From Monosporascus cannonballus (taxonomy: Eukaryota; Ascomycota; Sordariomycetes; Xylariales), in contig QJNS01000057.1 in assembly GCA_004154925.1 (NCBI GenBank), positions 1 to 64,000 of the forward strand: a DNA stretch of 64,000 bases. Direction: 5' to 3'. Below, one piece after another: positions 10,639 to 22,215 of the stretch (within the stretch, counting starts at the first letter, position 1; every line of letters starts with the position of its first letter). The notes below the pieces were generated by a model that saw only the letters and a list, made by a program, of their open reading frames with translations, did no database searches and had not been told where the DNA came from. The translations under genes and the position numbers were made by a program.

Positions 10639-12187
10639 GTTGAGGACAAATTGCAGCGAAGAATAAGATATAGTCCCTAGTTATCACGATATTGGTCACA
10701 TTTGAAGGAGACCTTATGTGCTAAGTTATATTCATTGATACCGAGCGAGCTCGGAGATGTTCACCTGGCGGTTATCACTAAGCTATAGAAACACCGTCGG
10801 TATGGAGAGGTTTCTGTTTTCGGATTCAAATATGTACGTAGTTACCGGGGTCAGATCCGATGTGCAGCCCCGATATACGCCCCGCACCTCGGTCGCGTGG
10901 CCCAACCATGATAAGCAACCAGCACGCAACTAGTTGCCATACGGGCGAGTAGCTATGGCACTCCTGCACGACCAAAGCCTTGGCTGAACGGCGATCATGC
11001 CGGCAGAAGTCCGTTGCTATTATAGCTATAGTTCCCGAAATCGGCTAGAGGCCCGAACTGGGGACCAACGAGATTATCTATAGACTATCAAAATTACGTA
11101 TACGGCCGTAAATACATGTGATATAATACACCAATGCTCTGTAAAAACAGCGTTAAAAGGCAATATTGTCGGTAAGATCGAGGTCTAGACCAACTTTAGT
11201 CCTATCTGACCAGGGGAAGCCTAAGTCAGTTGACGTCCCAAATCCACGAGACTTTAGCTCCCCCATGTTCGGAGACGACCATGAACTCGATGCAGCCTGG
11301 CTTAGGGTATCCCACCGGGAAAGACCATGTTAAAGTTTAGTTAGACAGATAATATTTTGCCAGGTTATATGGTGTAACAATGTGAAAGGCAAGGAGCAGT
11401 CTCGCAGATCGGTAGCAATAGATTAGGGCAGCAACGCCTGTCCTCTTCCCATATATGAGAGGAAAAGGTCCCTATATATACACTTAACCACTCCTATATA
11501 GCCCCTATCCAGAAAGTTCCACCATTTCCATCACTCTGGTACCTGACATCTTTCGATAGGGAAATGTCCCCGAGGTATTATAATTTTTGATCTATCATTA
11601 ATGGATTAAGCGTATACTACTTTGAGAAAACACTCCTTATAAGTTACTAGTGTTTTTTATATCACGATACACGTTAGAACCGGGTAATCAACTCCTTTAG
11701 ACGTCGAATTCTTGAACTGGCTCTACTAGCCCTGGACTCTTATCTAAGTTAAATCACGTCAAGGCTTCAAAGAAGCTAAGTTGTAGGAATACAGCTGCTG
11801 AGTTGCCTTAACTAAGTGACCAGGTACCGAGCCTCATCAACAGATATAACACCCTATGGATATAACGGTTAATGCGCCAACAGTTTTAGAGGAGTCCGAC
11901 TACTCGAAGAACCCTAATCACCCAAGGAGGTATTTCCCCCTTCCTATTGCAGTTCATATTCTAAGCTGAACACTAGATTTTAGACTCCCGATTTCGTAAC
12001 CTTGCGCAGAACATGGCTTAATAATGTGTATCCAATGACGGTATAGGAATTAAAGTATGGTTATTTTCAGTGATTTAGACACGAAAACGTGACGCGGTAA
12101 GAGCTTCAAAAACATGTTAATTCGCCTAGTCTATTTGACCCTTCTAAAGGATATCACGTTCTAGTTACGACGCGCCGATATGCCCAG
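10639..12187. other. AT-rich gene-free tract
   Basis: About 1.5 kb with no open frame of note on either strand, rich in TA steps and in stops. Looks like relaxed or RIP-mutated DNA, but no mobile-element domain or terminal repeat is recognisable. Confidence 0.6.
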
Positions 12188-14002
12188 TCAAGTGTCCCTC
12201 GTATATTGTGAGCGTTGGCGTAACTTAGGTCCATATCTCAGGACTATCACCGGAATCGGTGCGAAGCAAAGGAGCGTTCCACCTAATATAGTGAAACCCC
12301 ATCCATAGCCGCATTTCTCAACCAACGGATGCACAACTAGCGGAACAAATGTGCTCATGAGGCACCTCGTCACGATCAGCGCCGTCATCGCCGAAGCAGA
12401 GTAAAGGCCGAAAGCGTCCACCACGTAGGTCATGAGGGGTAAAAACCCGAGCATCATGGTCGTCCCAATCAAGACGACGGAAAGCAGGGAATAGGGGAGA
12501 GGAAGGCGCAGTTGAGGGACCCAGCCATATAGTACGATGACAACAGGGAGCAGGAACCCCCCAGCAATGACTGGAGGTAATCGATATTCCGGCTGTCCGA
12601 TTCCACTGTTAATATCGCGCATTCTAACGTAGATCTTGTCGAGCATCAGGTTGCAGAAGACGACAGTAACAAATGAACCGACACCTTTATTGTTTAGTTC
12701 ATGATCTACTCAAGAGGAAGTTTGCGGAAAGACTCACTGAAGGGCATAAATGCCGATCCAACCAAAGCAGGCCTGAGGTCGTATATGTCCTCCATGATAT
12801 CCTGTAAGTGCAATGTCAATATACTGTTCAGCGTGTACTGTCTCGACACATAAGCCCATATTGCCTTCGGCACTGGCCACGGCGCGGAATAGTAAAGGAG
12901 GCATGATCAAAAATCAACCTGGGAACGTCGAACGCAAAAGAAATTCCGTCGACATACCCTGGCATAGCTATTAGCGTCCGAATTATTCATACCTGGTTGG
13001 GCAGGGGAAGTCTACTCACGGTAGTGACACGGATAAAATATAGAAAAATGTGAATACCAATGCACCGAAGAGCGACATTGCTTGTAAGACTCCGGAGTTG
13101 AGGAAGACAGCCATTGGTCTCATGACCGACTCCCCTACATTCTGAAGGAGCCCTCTACCCTCAATGTCGAATACGGTCTTTAGGGATTCATTTCCGGTCT
13201 CCCGTCGCAGTCTCGCGGCCTTCCGCCTCAGGATAGGCACCCTGTAGGTCTCTCGGAAAAAGCTGAGGAACACCACTTCGCAAAAGCTGGCCAGAGCAAC
13301 GCTCATCCAGATGACGCGTCGCCAACCCAGCCGTTCCGCGATGGCGCCGCTAATAGCTGGGCCGATGGCGCCGCCCAAGAGTGGGGCCATCTGGATGAAG
13401 CTCATCGCCGTCCCTCGCCTTTCCGGGAGGAATATGTCGCCCACGATTGCGGGACTCAGCACGTTCGTCGCCACGGCGAGCCCCGTCAGGGCACGAGCGC
13501 CGACGAGGAGCGATGAGCTCTGGCAGACAGCAGCCAGAACCGTCGCGGCAATGAAAAGGACATTGGAGACGTTGATAACCGGGTAACGCCCGAAAACTTC
13601 TGACAGAGGCCCGATAAGCAGGGGGCCAGCGGCCTCCCCTAGTTCCCATATAGTGACGAGGAGGACGCTCGCGGACTTGCTAGACTGCGCGCCATCGAGA
13701 TCCTCCACTATGCGATTGGCGATCGGCACAACTGCACAGCAGGTAAATGTCCTAGATTGCTGGTGTTAGGGTAGTGCGCAAGCCTGTAAGAAACCGGGGG
13801 GGTTGCGACAGGCTGCATACACGGTGAATGCCGTCAGGGCGAGCAGGGCAACAATACTCCATTTATAGGCCACCGGCCATTCCATGGGGTTCTCTGCATC
13901 GCCTTTGGGGTCGAAATCGACATTGTCTTTCCTGTTCTGCTCATCATATCGCTCACAGATCTGGCAGTCGGGGTCCGAGAGCAACGGCAAGGTATCATCC
14001 AT
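12188..14002 (-). CDS. MFS transporter (DHA1-like), one junction unresolved
   Basis: Exon 1 14002-13821, intron 13820-13752 (GTATGC...CTAG), exon 2 13751 to about 13020, exon 3 12801-12738, intron 12737-12685 (GTGAGT...AAAG), exon 4 12684-12188. The cytosolic N-terminus ends in NPMEWPVAYKWSIVALLALT. Exon 2 carries the MFS motif GPLSEVFGRYPV and several helices, and exon 4 the last helices and a basic tail. Likely a drug/proton antiporter-type carrier of the plasma membrane; substrate unknown. Oddity: the strong donor GTGAGT at 13019 joined to the acceptor at 12802 (intron of 218 nt) puts exon 3 out of frame. A weak upstream donor (GTGTCA at 13030) would restore it. Either the weak site is used or the gene has a small indel and is a pseudogene. 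Confidence 0.7.
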
Positions 14003-17000
14003 GGCGATAAACTTATATGATCAGTGCAACTTCACTCCGGTGTTGAGATGCCGGGGAGGGATCATCGAAATATTTATTATCATTTTTCTTGAGCGGTCGG
14101 CATTCCCGGAGTGGGGTCATTGCGGGGCCACAGGATGTCAAGAAAAAGGCGTCACCAACTGGGCATAGCCGGGGTCAGTTTCCTTACAGACTCCGACAGT
14201 ACGCTATCGGTTCCTGCAGTATATGATAATTATTGTAAAACGAAGAAACTCTCGGATTATTCCATGCCTTTCCCGGTAACATTCCCGATCTTCTCCAGCC
14301 ATCATTATTAATTGGCCGGCGGAAACCGTATTCAGCCCGCTTCAGCCCCAGCCGTTCTCCACTATTCGGACTCGGCAAAACCAAACTTTATCCCGCCCTT
14401 TTTCCCCTCCCGGCCATATTTTTAGCCCTACGCTGCAGCTGGAAAAATACGTCTATTAAAGATCATGGAAAATTGCTCAATGCGCATATAAGCGGTAACG
14501 TTAAATATTATCCACTTCAAACGCTTTGAACCGGACAAGCCAGCGACCAGAGACCAGATTGTCTTGATATTACTCCAACGCCCTTTGAGGGCTTGTATGT
14601 AACGAGGATGTTTTTGAGAAGTTTCACTTGCATCATCGGCCATTGCTGACTTATTACAGTCTCTTGCGGGTTTCCGAGTGATAATTGTAGCTGAATGCTT
14701 CTTTAACAGTCTCTAATCCAGCCAATACAGCCTTTACTTTGCGTCCAAAGCATCCGATCATTGTTTCCCTCATCTTTTTCTGGCTCATGGAACTTGGCCC
14801 CCTAATATCCGGGGCCATGTATCGATCGGTAAGGGCCAAGTCCGCATCGACCTGGAGGACGACTGCGGCATCCTGGTCCGCGGCTGCACTGGGCAAGAGC
14901 AAAGTTTAAGTTCGACGCGGCTCGCGTTGAAGGTGATTGCGCCGTGGGGAATTCCCGTGTTTATTGATCACCGAGTTCCAAGTCCGGTACGATTCGATTG
15001 TTTACCCTAAGGAGAGTATATCCCCCTTTCGTCAGCCGCCAAGGCTTCCTTGTCTATTCCCTGTAGCTGCGAGGGGGCATGGCTTTGGCTCTGTGTTCAC
15101 TGAGCACCAAAGGTGCTTTGGAAAATGACAGTCGGTCCTCCTGATGCGCTTGCCAAGGCCCCATCATTTCAGGGTCTCCTTCACCTTAGGGTATTTCTGT
15201 CGAGCCCGTTACTGAGAACGGAAAAGGGGCTACTACAAAGTCGGTCGAGCTCTTTAAGCTTCCACATAAGATTGGCCACTATTGACGGGGCCGTATCGAC
15301 ATTGTCAGAACCGCTTGTCGACTCAAAGTCTCGGGGTCTGTTACCGCACTCTGGGATTGGTGATTGCCTACCTTGCTCATCTCGACGTCGACGGGCTTGC
15401 GATGGACACCAAGGTTTGTGAACTCCATGAGAAGTTCCTTCTCAGTCTCATCCTCACCGTTCCCCTTCTCCTTCGAGGATTATGAATATCGCCAGCTGGT
15501 GGCACGACGACTTGGTTACCTACCAGCCATTCGCAGCCATTTCATTTCCATGCTTCAAGAACCAATACTCCTGCTATGCAGCCCACTAGTTTCCAACGAG
15601 ACATATTCTATTGTGCTTGGATAACCAAACGTGCATGGGGAGTTCGCAATTAACCCTTAACTTACAAAGACGACCTTTCGGCCCACGACGGTTCGTCAGC
15701 GCAGTCTTGACCAAAGAATCTACTAACCCAGTCGGGGATTTAACCCGCTTCTCGTGCTCATCAGCAACTGAACTTCCAGTCAAGAAATCAAAGGCACCCC
15801 GGGTAAATAATAGCCCAAGGACGCTACAGTGATATCCGACCTCGTCATGCCGTTGAGCTTCACAGGGAATCCCAAATACTTCTGATCCCAAGCCGAAGGC
15901 TTCCGCCAGCTACGCCCACAACGTACCCGTTTCCGCATGTGCAATATATCGGGCGATGCTCTCTATATACTGAAGCCTTGGGACAGAGGTTTAGATTTAC
16001 TGTCCAGCTGTGCTGGCAGTGTCCTTCCCAGCCTATGCAGCCGGACTAAGAGGATCGAAACGAGCTTCAACTGACCTGACCTTTTTATGCTGCCTTGCTC
16101 CTTGCTGCAAAAATGTCGCTAATGCGCAATCAAACTGCCTGCTCCTGCTCTTTACGGTACGGGGCATTTACGCTGCCTGCGACTCTTCATCCGCGTGGAG
16201 GTGGGCTGGTCTAATATCTGGGCTGCTGAGATGCCGCGTCTTTTCGTATGCAGGCCTGGGGGATCCAGGTCTCCACGTCTGTTCGGCGTCTCCTTTTCCG
16301 GTGCGGTTGTCTCGCCTGACTCTGACGATGTAGTATCGGGAATATGGCGACCATACTGCGTTCAGAGAAAGCGTAGCAGGTATCGGGTCGTTGAAGGACG
16401 AATAGTGGTGAATAAGAATAGGAGAGGCCAAGCGCTTATCGATTGCTGGCTTCCCAAATTAGAGGTCTTCCACGTTCCACCCTGATATTGATATACGGCC
16501 CAGTCACCATATCTATTGTTTGCGATGATGATGTTGTCGCTAGAGTCTAGTTTGGTCGCCGTTGTGGACGCTGATATTATGGAGAATCCTGTGTCTCCGT
16601 AGTTTGTCTCACGTGCTTACCAACCTGTGAAAGTCAGAGGGCTTCGTCACTAGCTTATCGGACCTAGCCAAGTCTAGTCTCCAATAGTTCAGCCCCTATC
16701 GGGATTATCTACGACCACCTCCAGTATCGCTTTCTCTCTGCTACAGTTATTTTTCGATGTATATCAAGAGGCATCAACACCTTCTGATTAGTAGTTAGGA
16801 TCTTCTAGAGGTCCGCTTCAGAAACAAGTGCTTTAGTGTGATGTCATGGTCTCATATACAGTAGCTCCAGAGACGGGAAACGCAGTAGGCACTATCGATC
16901 GGGACGCCACAAGCCAGATGTCCTCCTACCTATGTTTCAAGCCGCTTTTACAAACTCCAGGAAAAGAAAACAACCAGTTTCAAACTAAAGCTACAAGTTT

Positions 17001-20000
17001 AACTTTAAACACAATTGAAATCCAACGTTGAAACATTGCAGCCTTTATTATTAATTTTCATTTAATACATATAGTAACAGGGCATTACTTCAGTAACTAC
17101 TTAGTGATTAGGTTGTGGCGATAAATCCTGAGTTGCTTAAGCCCGAAATGGCCCGAGGCTCCAAGTACCTCGGTATCCAGGACCACTGACGTTTTCTGCC
17201 CGGGTCTGGTGGATTCCATTCGGGGGGACACAACACAGTGCCGAAGGACTGGCTACTTCGGAGGTACTTGGGATCCATGCCGCTTTCGTGCAGCCTACAT
17301 GCATCGTCATAAAATTGCCTCCCAAGCACTTGCAGAGATTGGTCCGACCTCGTGTCGCGTCGCGTCTGAAATCCAGGCAGCCAGGTCCATTACGCGCACA
17401 TTGCCTCATAGGGAACCCGACGATCCAAGGCTTTGCGAATGAAACTCCGATCAAGCCTTCGAATTGGTCTTGACGGTTTATATTTTCTGTTGAATGGTGA
17501 TTATGTATCCTTAAGGGAGGCGCGGGGTTGGCCTTGACCAATTGTGAGTTCTCATACTGCGGCAGACCATGTTTTGGGTTGTGCAAGCAGGCAGTGCAAG
17601 AATGTATGACTCATATACGACTTGTGCGTATTTTGTGCAGGCTTTTGCCAAGCTAGCCTGTAAGAGCGACGCGTCTGACAAGGATTGCTGCGTGAGGCTG
17701 GGAGAGGACAGATAAAAGCAACGGTGTAATGACAGGGATCAGGGATATGGCCAAGGCCGGCAATACTCTAGGTTCCACGGCCAAGCTTGTAGGGGCCCGG
17801 CCGGCAAGTGATGAAACCCGCGATGCGAGCGCAAGGAGCGAGGCCAGGCAGCGGGGGAACGTTGGGTTCATCACTATCAGCCCATTTTGACCCTCTCGCA
17901 AAGTTGATCTGCCTTTCAAGCCTGTCCACTTCAGCTTGACTCAACCTTCTTCGATAGGACAGGTATAGAAAAACGGTGTCTGCGATAAAATGTTGGGCTG
18001 CCACACTTGTTGTGCCAAACGAAAGTGGGATAAATAAGTGGGTGAACGACCAGGAAAGAGAAGAAATGAAGGGAAGAAGGACCAGCCAAGAGGTTTGTGA
18101 AAATAGGGATAAAAATATTTGTGTACTATTTGGGTTTGGGACTTCGCCTACGTTTGCAGGAACGATAATGCGCAAACGGGGATGGCGAATTGGGCAATAG
18201 TTGGACCTTGGCTCATCCCTTACTGCAGACATTGCGAAATGAGGAATCCCCATAGTGCAAAGATCAGTATGGAGGCCCGCGGGAGTGATGAACGGAGGCC
18301 AGGCTGTCGATTGCGGTGGATGATGTTGAGATGCAAAAGATGATACAGATAAATACTTTCGCTTTTCCCGTTCAGATTTGATGATTGCTCCTGTCAGCAT
18401 TTCTATGCAGCAAACTTGTGGTTGTGGTTTGTGGTTGTGGTATCTTCAGGTGAAGATTGGCGGTCAAGGATGTCGCGAGGGAAACTGAAGATTAGCATGC
18501 TGAAAATAGGGGATGGGGGCGATTGCGTTTCAAGGAGTGCGTTATGCGGCGGCCGTGATTGGAGAGATTGAGCCCCCAACCCCACAAAACCGAAAGGGAA
18601 GTGGCGGCGGTTAGGGTATGGTCCCAGTGCGAGTTGATTCCTCACAGACTGGTTGGCAGAGAATGCTCGTGGCTATATCTTGCCTTGGGTGCAGAATCTT
18701 GCGTGGGTTGACAGAGTCATGCATCATCAACCATATGTTTTCCTCTCGTGATAAACTGAAGGAGAGCCGCTGATGTTGCGATGAGTTGGGATCCAGAACC
18801 CGCAGGCGTTTTTCGCTGGCTAGAGCCAATGGATAAGTACGTGTCGTGTGTTCTCGTTAATGGATGGTTGAAGGGATTCATTCCGGCAAGGAGATGAAGA
18901 GACTGGTGGACGTCTTGCATCGAAGTGTCGTGGAGAATGGTGGTGGTGGTGGTGGTGGTGGAAGAGCAGGTCCCGGGGAAAAGGCACGGAGAAAACTCTT
19001 CTTTTTCTGCTTCCTAAATTTTCTTGGGAACCTAAGAGTGACTAACGTTTAGGAAGAATAAAAACCAGCAAGATAAAATTCAAGATGGCTCTCTGGCGAA
19101 TTGATTGGCTGATTAGGCACTAGCGTTGACGCTAAGGTGACAGGGAAGAGAAGGCATTTGTGGGTTTGGCGCCACAGTGGGAAGCCAGTGCCCCAAGAAC
19201 GATCGTGCACGCAGATGCGTGAGGTAGCCTCCGAAAATTATAAATGCCCTGGCCTCCCCCTCAATTTCAAGTGTTTTGAAGAAGCTATTTCGCGCCCGGC
19301 GGAAGTTCCGACCGAACCCCACCAAACAATACATACACCCACCCGACCTACAACTAAAAATACCATTACCTCATCAACTCATCACCTGACCAGTCCTGCC
19401 TTACGTAACCGTTATCAGCTGTCTGGTCTGCCACCTACGTCTGGCAACTGGCAATAATTCCTTCCACCTCTTCCTACGTTCTTATTCGGAGACCCACCTC
19501 TCTCCACCCAAGGCCACTTCTCACGATCCTGAACGTGGTGTTTTTCTTTCCTAACTGAAGAGGCCATCTACCCCGACATTTCTCAATACGTCATAGCCTT
19601 GCGCTTTCCATTCTAATCGATTCCGTTTCCGCCATCTTCGCCTACATATACGCTTGCGACAAAGGACAACAAAGCAGTACACACCCCCTCCACCTTTGTT
19701 CTTTGTCGCAAGATATATCTAAGAGCCGAGCGCAGTCGCGACGGAGCGAGACGGCCCAGAAACTTCCAGTAATCTTACCGCACAAGTCACAGTGCAGTGT
19801 AGTCCCAAAAGGAAAAGCAGAATACCCCAGTGGCAATAGAGTCCCAGGCAACTGAAGAAAGAAAAGAGACATAAGAAGTGAGGAGACCACCTTTCGGTGA
19901 TCTCAAATCGTCACCCGCGTTGTCGCAAGAGATCGAGTTCCTGCCGTCGTCCTCGTCGCATCCCACCAGATCCTCGACGTCGACTGCGCTCATCACCTTG

Positions 20001-20464
20001 CGCTTCGCTTTCCTCGCGGTTGTCCCGTTCGTGCGTGTTCGTGCCCGTTTAAGGATCCCACGGTCTAGCAACCATAACCGTATAACTGAAGCAGCTTGCT
20101 GTGTTGCTGGGGAGACATTCACTTGTTTTTTCTCCTGCATCTGCTTTGGTAAGCCATTTCAAATTTTTTGCCCTCCTCCCAAGGTGACTACCGCGGTTCC
20201 TGCAGTTGTCACCTTGGCATCGTAGATTTATCTGCCCGGCTGGCAGAGTTGTTCATCTCCAGAAATTGCAATAACCTGATACGTCACCGCTCCTCTGGCG
20301 CACACCCCACCAGCTGCCCCATTTCAGGATTATTATCACCTACATGCGCTTGACTCTTTCCGTCCAAGCAAGTTATTAACACCTGTCGCATAGATCTGCT
20401 TGTTTCCCGGCACTCCTCGACGCTTGATTGTGGGAACAGTTTTGAGTGTTGATCTGTCAACAAG
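14003..20464. other. Long gene-poor tract including TBP leader/promoter
   Basis: About 6.5 kb without a gene I can support. 14.0-17.1 kb is AT-rich with only short unrelated frames. 17.1-19.1 kb is less AT-rich and has minus-strand frames up to 210 codons without recognised motifs, possibly an unrecognised or non-coding transcript. From about 19.3 kb the plus strand becomes rich in C and T, as in leaders of strongly expressed fungal genes, and likely serves the TBP gene. A GTAAGC donor-like site near 20150 could begin a leader intron. Confidence 0.45.
18938..18961. repeat. (TGG)8 microsatellite
   Basis: Eight uninterrupted TGG triplets in non-coding DNA upstream of the TBP leader. Confidence 0.95.
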
Positions 20465-21432
20465 ATGGACGGGACTATCCAGACACATCCTGCGACTGCT
20501 GCTCAGGCAAAAGCCTTCACCGCTCCCGGTTCTCTTTCCTTCCCCGGTGGTGCTAGCGAGTTCACGCCGCCTCCCACCGAGGCCGAGAAGACGAGCGGAC
20601 AGCGCTATGCGAATGGCGGTGGTCAGCAGTGCGGCCAAGCTGCGAACGGTACCGGGGTGACTCCCGCCACACCTGCTGCTACTCCTGCCGCGACTCAGGG
20701 TGGAAGTGGTTTGACTCCTACCTTGCAGTATGTATAACCTATCTACCTTGGTGCTGCATGACATTCGGCTCACATTGCATGGTGAAGGAATCTCGTCTCC
20801 ACGGTCAATCTTGATTGCCGTTTAGACTTGAAGACAATCGCCTTGCATGCGCGAAATGCTGAGTACAACCCGAAGGTAAACACCCGCTTTTCGGCACGGA
20901 TGGTGGTGTCGGTGGGTTGTTTCAAGACGAGATTGCTGACCTAAATAGCGTTTCGCTGCTGTCATCATGCGCATTCGTGAACCAAAGACCACGGCTCTCA
21001 TCTTTGCCTCGGGCAAGATGGTGGTGACTGGTGCCAAGTCTGAAGACGACTCTAAGCTTGCCTCGCGCAAGTATGCCCGGATCATCCAGAAGCTAGGCTT
21101 CAACGCCAAGTTTACGGATTTCAAGATTCAGAATATCGTCGGTTCTTGCGATATCAAGTTTCCTATTCGCTTGGAGGGTCTGGCTTCGCGCCACCACAAC
21201 TTCAGCTCTTACGAGCCTGAGTTGTTCCCCGGCCTGATCTACCGCATGATCAAGCCCAAGATTGTCTTGTTGATCTTTGTCAGCGGCAAGATCGTCTTGA
21301 CGGGTGCCAAAGTCCGTGAGGAGATCTATCAAGCCTTCGAGATGATCTATCCCGTGCTTCAGGGTGCGTCCTCGTTCCTCCCACTTACCTCGTATAATGC
21401 TAATCCGCTGTATAGACTTCCGCAAGGTTTAA
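20465..21432 (+). CDS. spt15 (tbp): TATA-box-binding protein (TBP)
   Basis: Exons 20465-20727, 20788-20875, 20949-21363 and 21416-21432; introns 20728-20787, 20876-20948 and 21364-21415; 260 aa. TBP nucleates pre-initiation complexes for all three nuclear RNA polymerases. The first ~87 residues are a low-complexity Ala/Thr/Pro/Gly arm, variable between fungi. The conserved saddle starts with [15 protein letters not shown] and contains both direct repeats, including [16 protein letters not shown] and [16 protein letters not shown]. The last exon supplies only the terminal residues DFRKV, a coding unit of 17 nt including the stop. Each splice keeps the frame, so the model is secure. Intact housekeeping gene. 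Confidence 0.97.
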
Positions 21433-22215
21433 TCCTTACCTACAATCCATGCTGAATATATCCTGCCTCGCGGCTTCTTTCAGCGCTGTAAGATTACATT
21501 ATGATTTCACGACACCTCCATTCTACCACCTTGCGATGGGGATCGGATATCTGCATTCCTGCATCATGATCCGACCATCTCACCGTGGTTTGTAAAATTG
21601 TCGTTTCCCCCCAATACATTGCATTGCACCGGCGTTTATGAAAGGACGGACATACATGGAAGGGACGAGGTTGATTTGCCCTACACGGAAAACACTAAAG
21701 ATTTTTGCGGATGTTTTCTCATAGATTGCACCTAGCATTCTTTGACGGCGGGTGCGCTGGACGAGGACGCCGTCCTAATCGGTTGAGACATGACTGTTGA
21801 CGCGGTGGTGACGAGAACGCTGGTTGAGGGCGTTTACAAAGGAGGGCGCATTATTGATCTCGTGAGTGATGGAGGCCCCGGTGGAGCGTAACGCGTTCTG
21901 TGACAGCGGATGAGGAAACATAGCATAGGTACATCGGAAGATGTAAATGCAATCCTTAGCTGCTTAGGCATGGTGGTTGCATACATATTTCTTGCATGGC
22001 TTTTGAGTCGCAAAGACGCATGTTGCCATGTCCTCTCAACACCCCTAAGGGTCGTGCCCGTGAGGGTTTACTCTTTAGATGATAAAGAATACATCCTCGG
22101 ATGTGACCCTAACCTGCACTTCTTTCACAAAATGCGACCAACCAATTCTGCAACCGTGATTCTGTTCAGGATTTCCACGTCTCGAAGGTTTTGTGCTCGG
22201 TGATCTTGTAATAAA
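21433..22215. other. Convergent spacer, no gene seen
   Basis: Lies between the 3' ends of TBP (plus) and the FAD oxidase (minus) and should contain both 3' untranslated regions. An open frame at 21910-22203 has no recognisable content. Confidence 0.6.

Noticed and set aside
14428..14902. Two adjacent minus-strand frames (71 and 82 codons)
   Set aside because: Different frames without a good intron between them and no family resemblance; may be a relic but cannot be supported.
15586..15891. 101-codon minus-strand frame with a plus-strand counterpart
   Set aside because: Looks faintly like a repeat fragment but I could not name the element or find its ends.
17137..17586. Minus-strand 149-codon frame with several cysteines, considered as a small secreted protein
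   Set aside because: No signal peptide at the start and no conserved cysteine spacing that I recognise.
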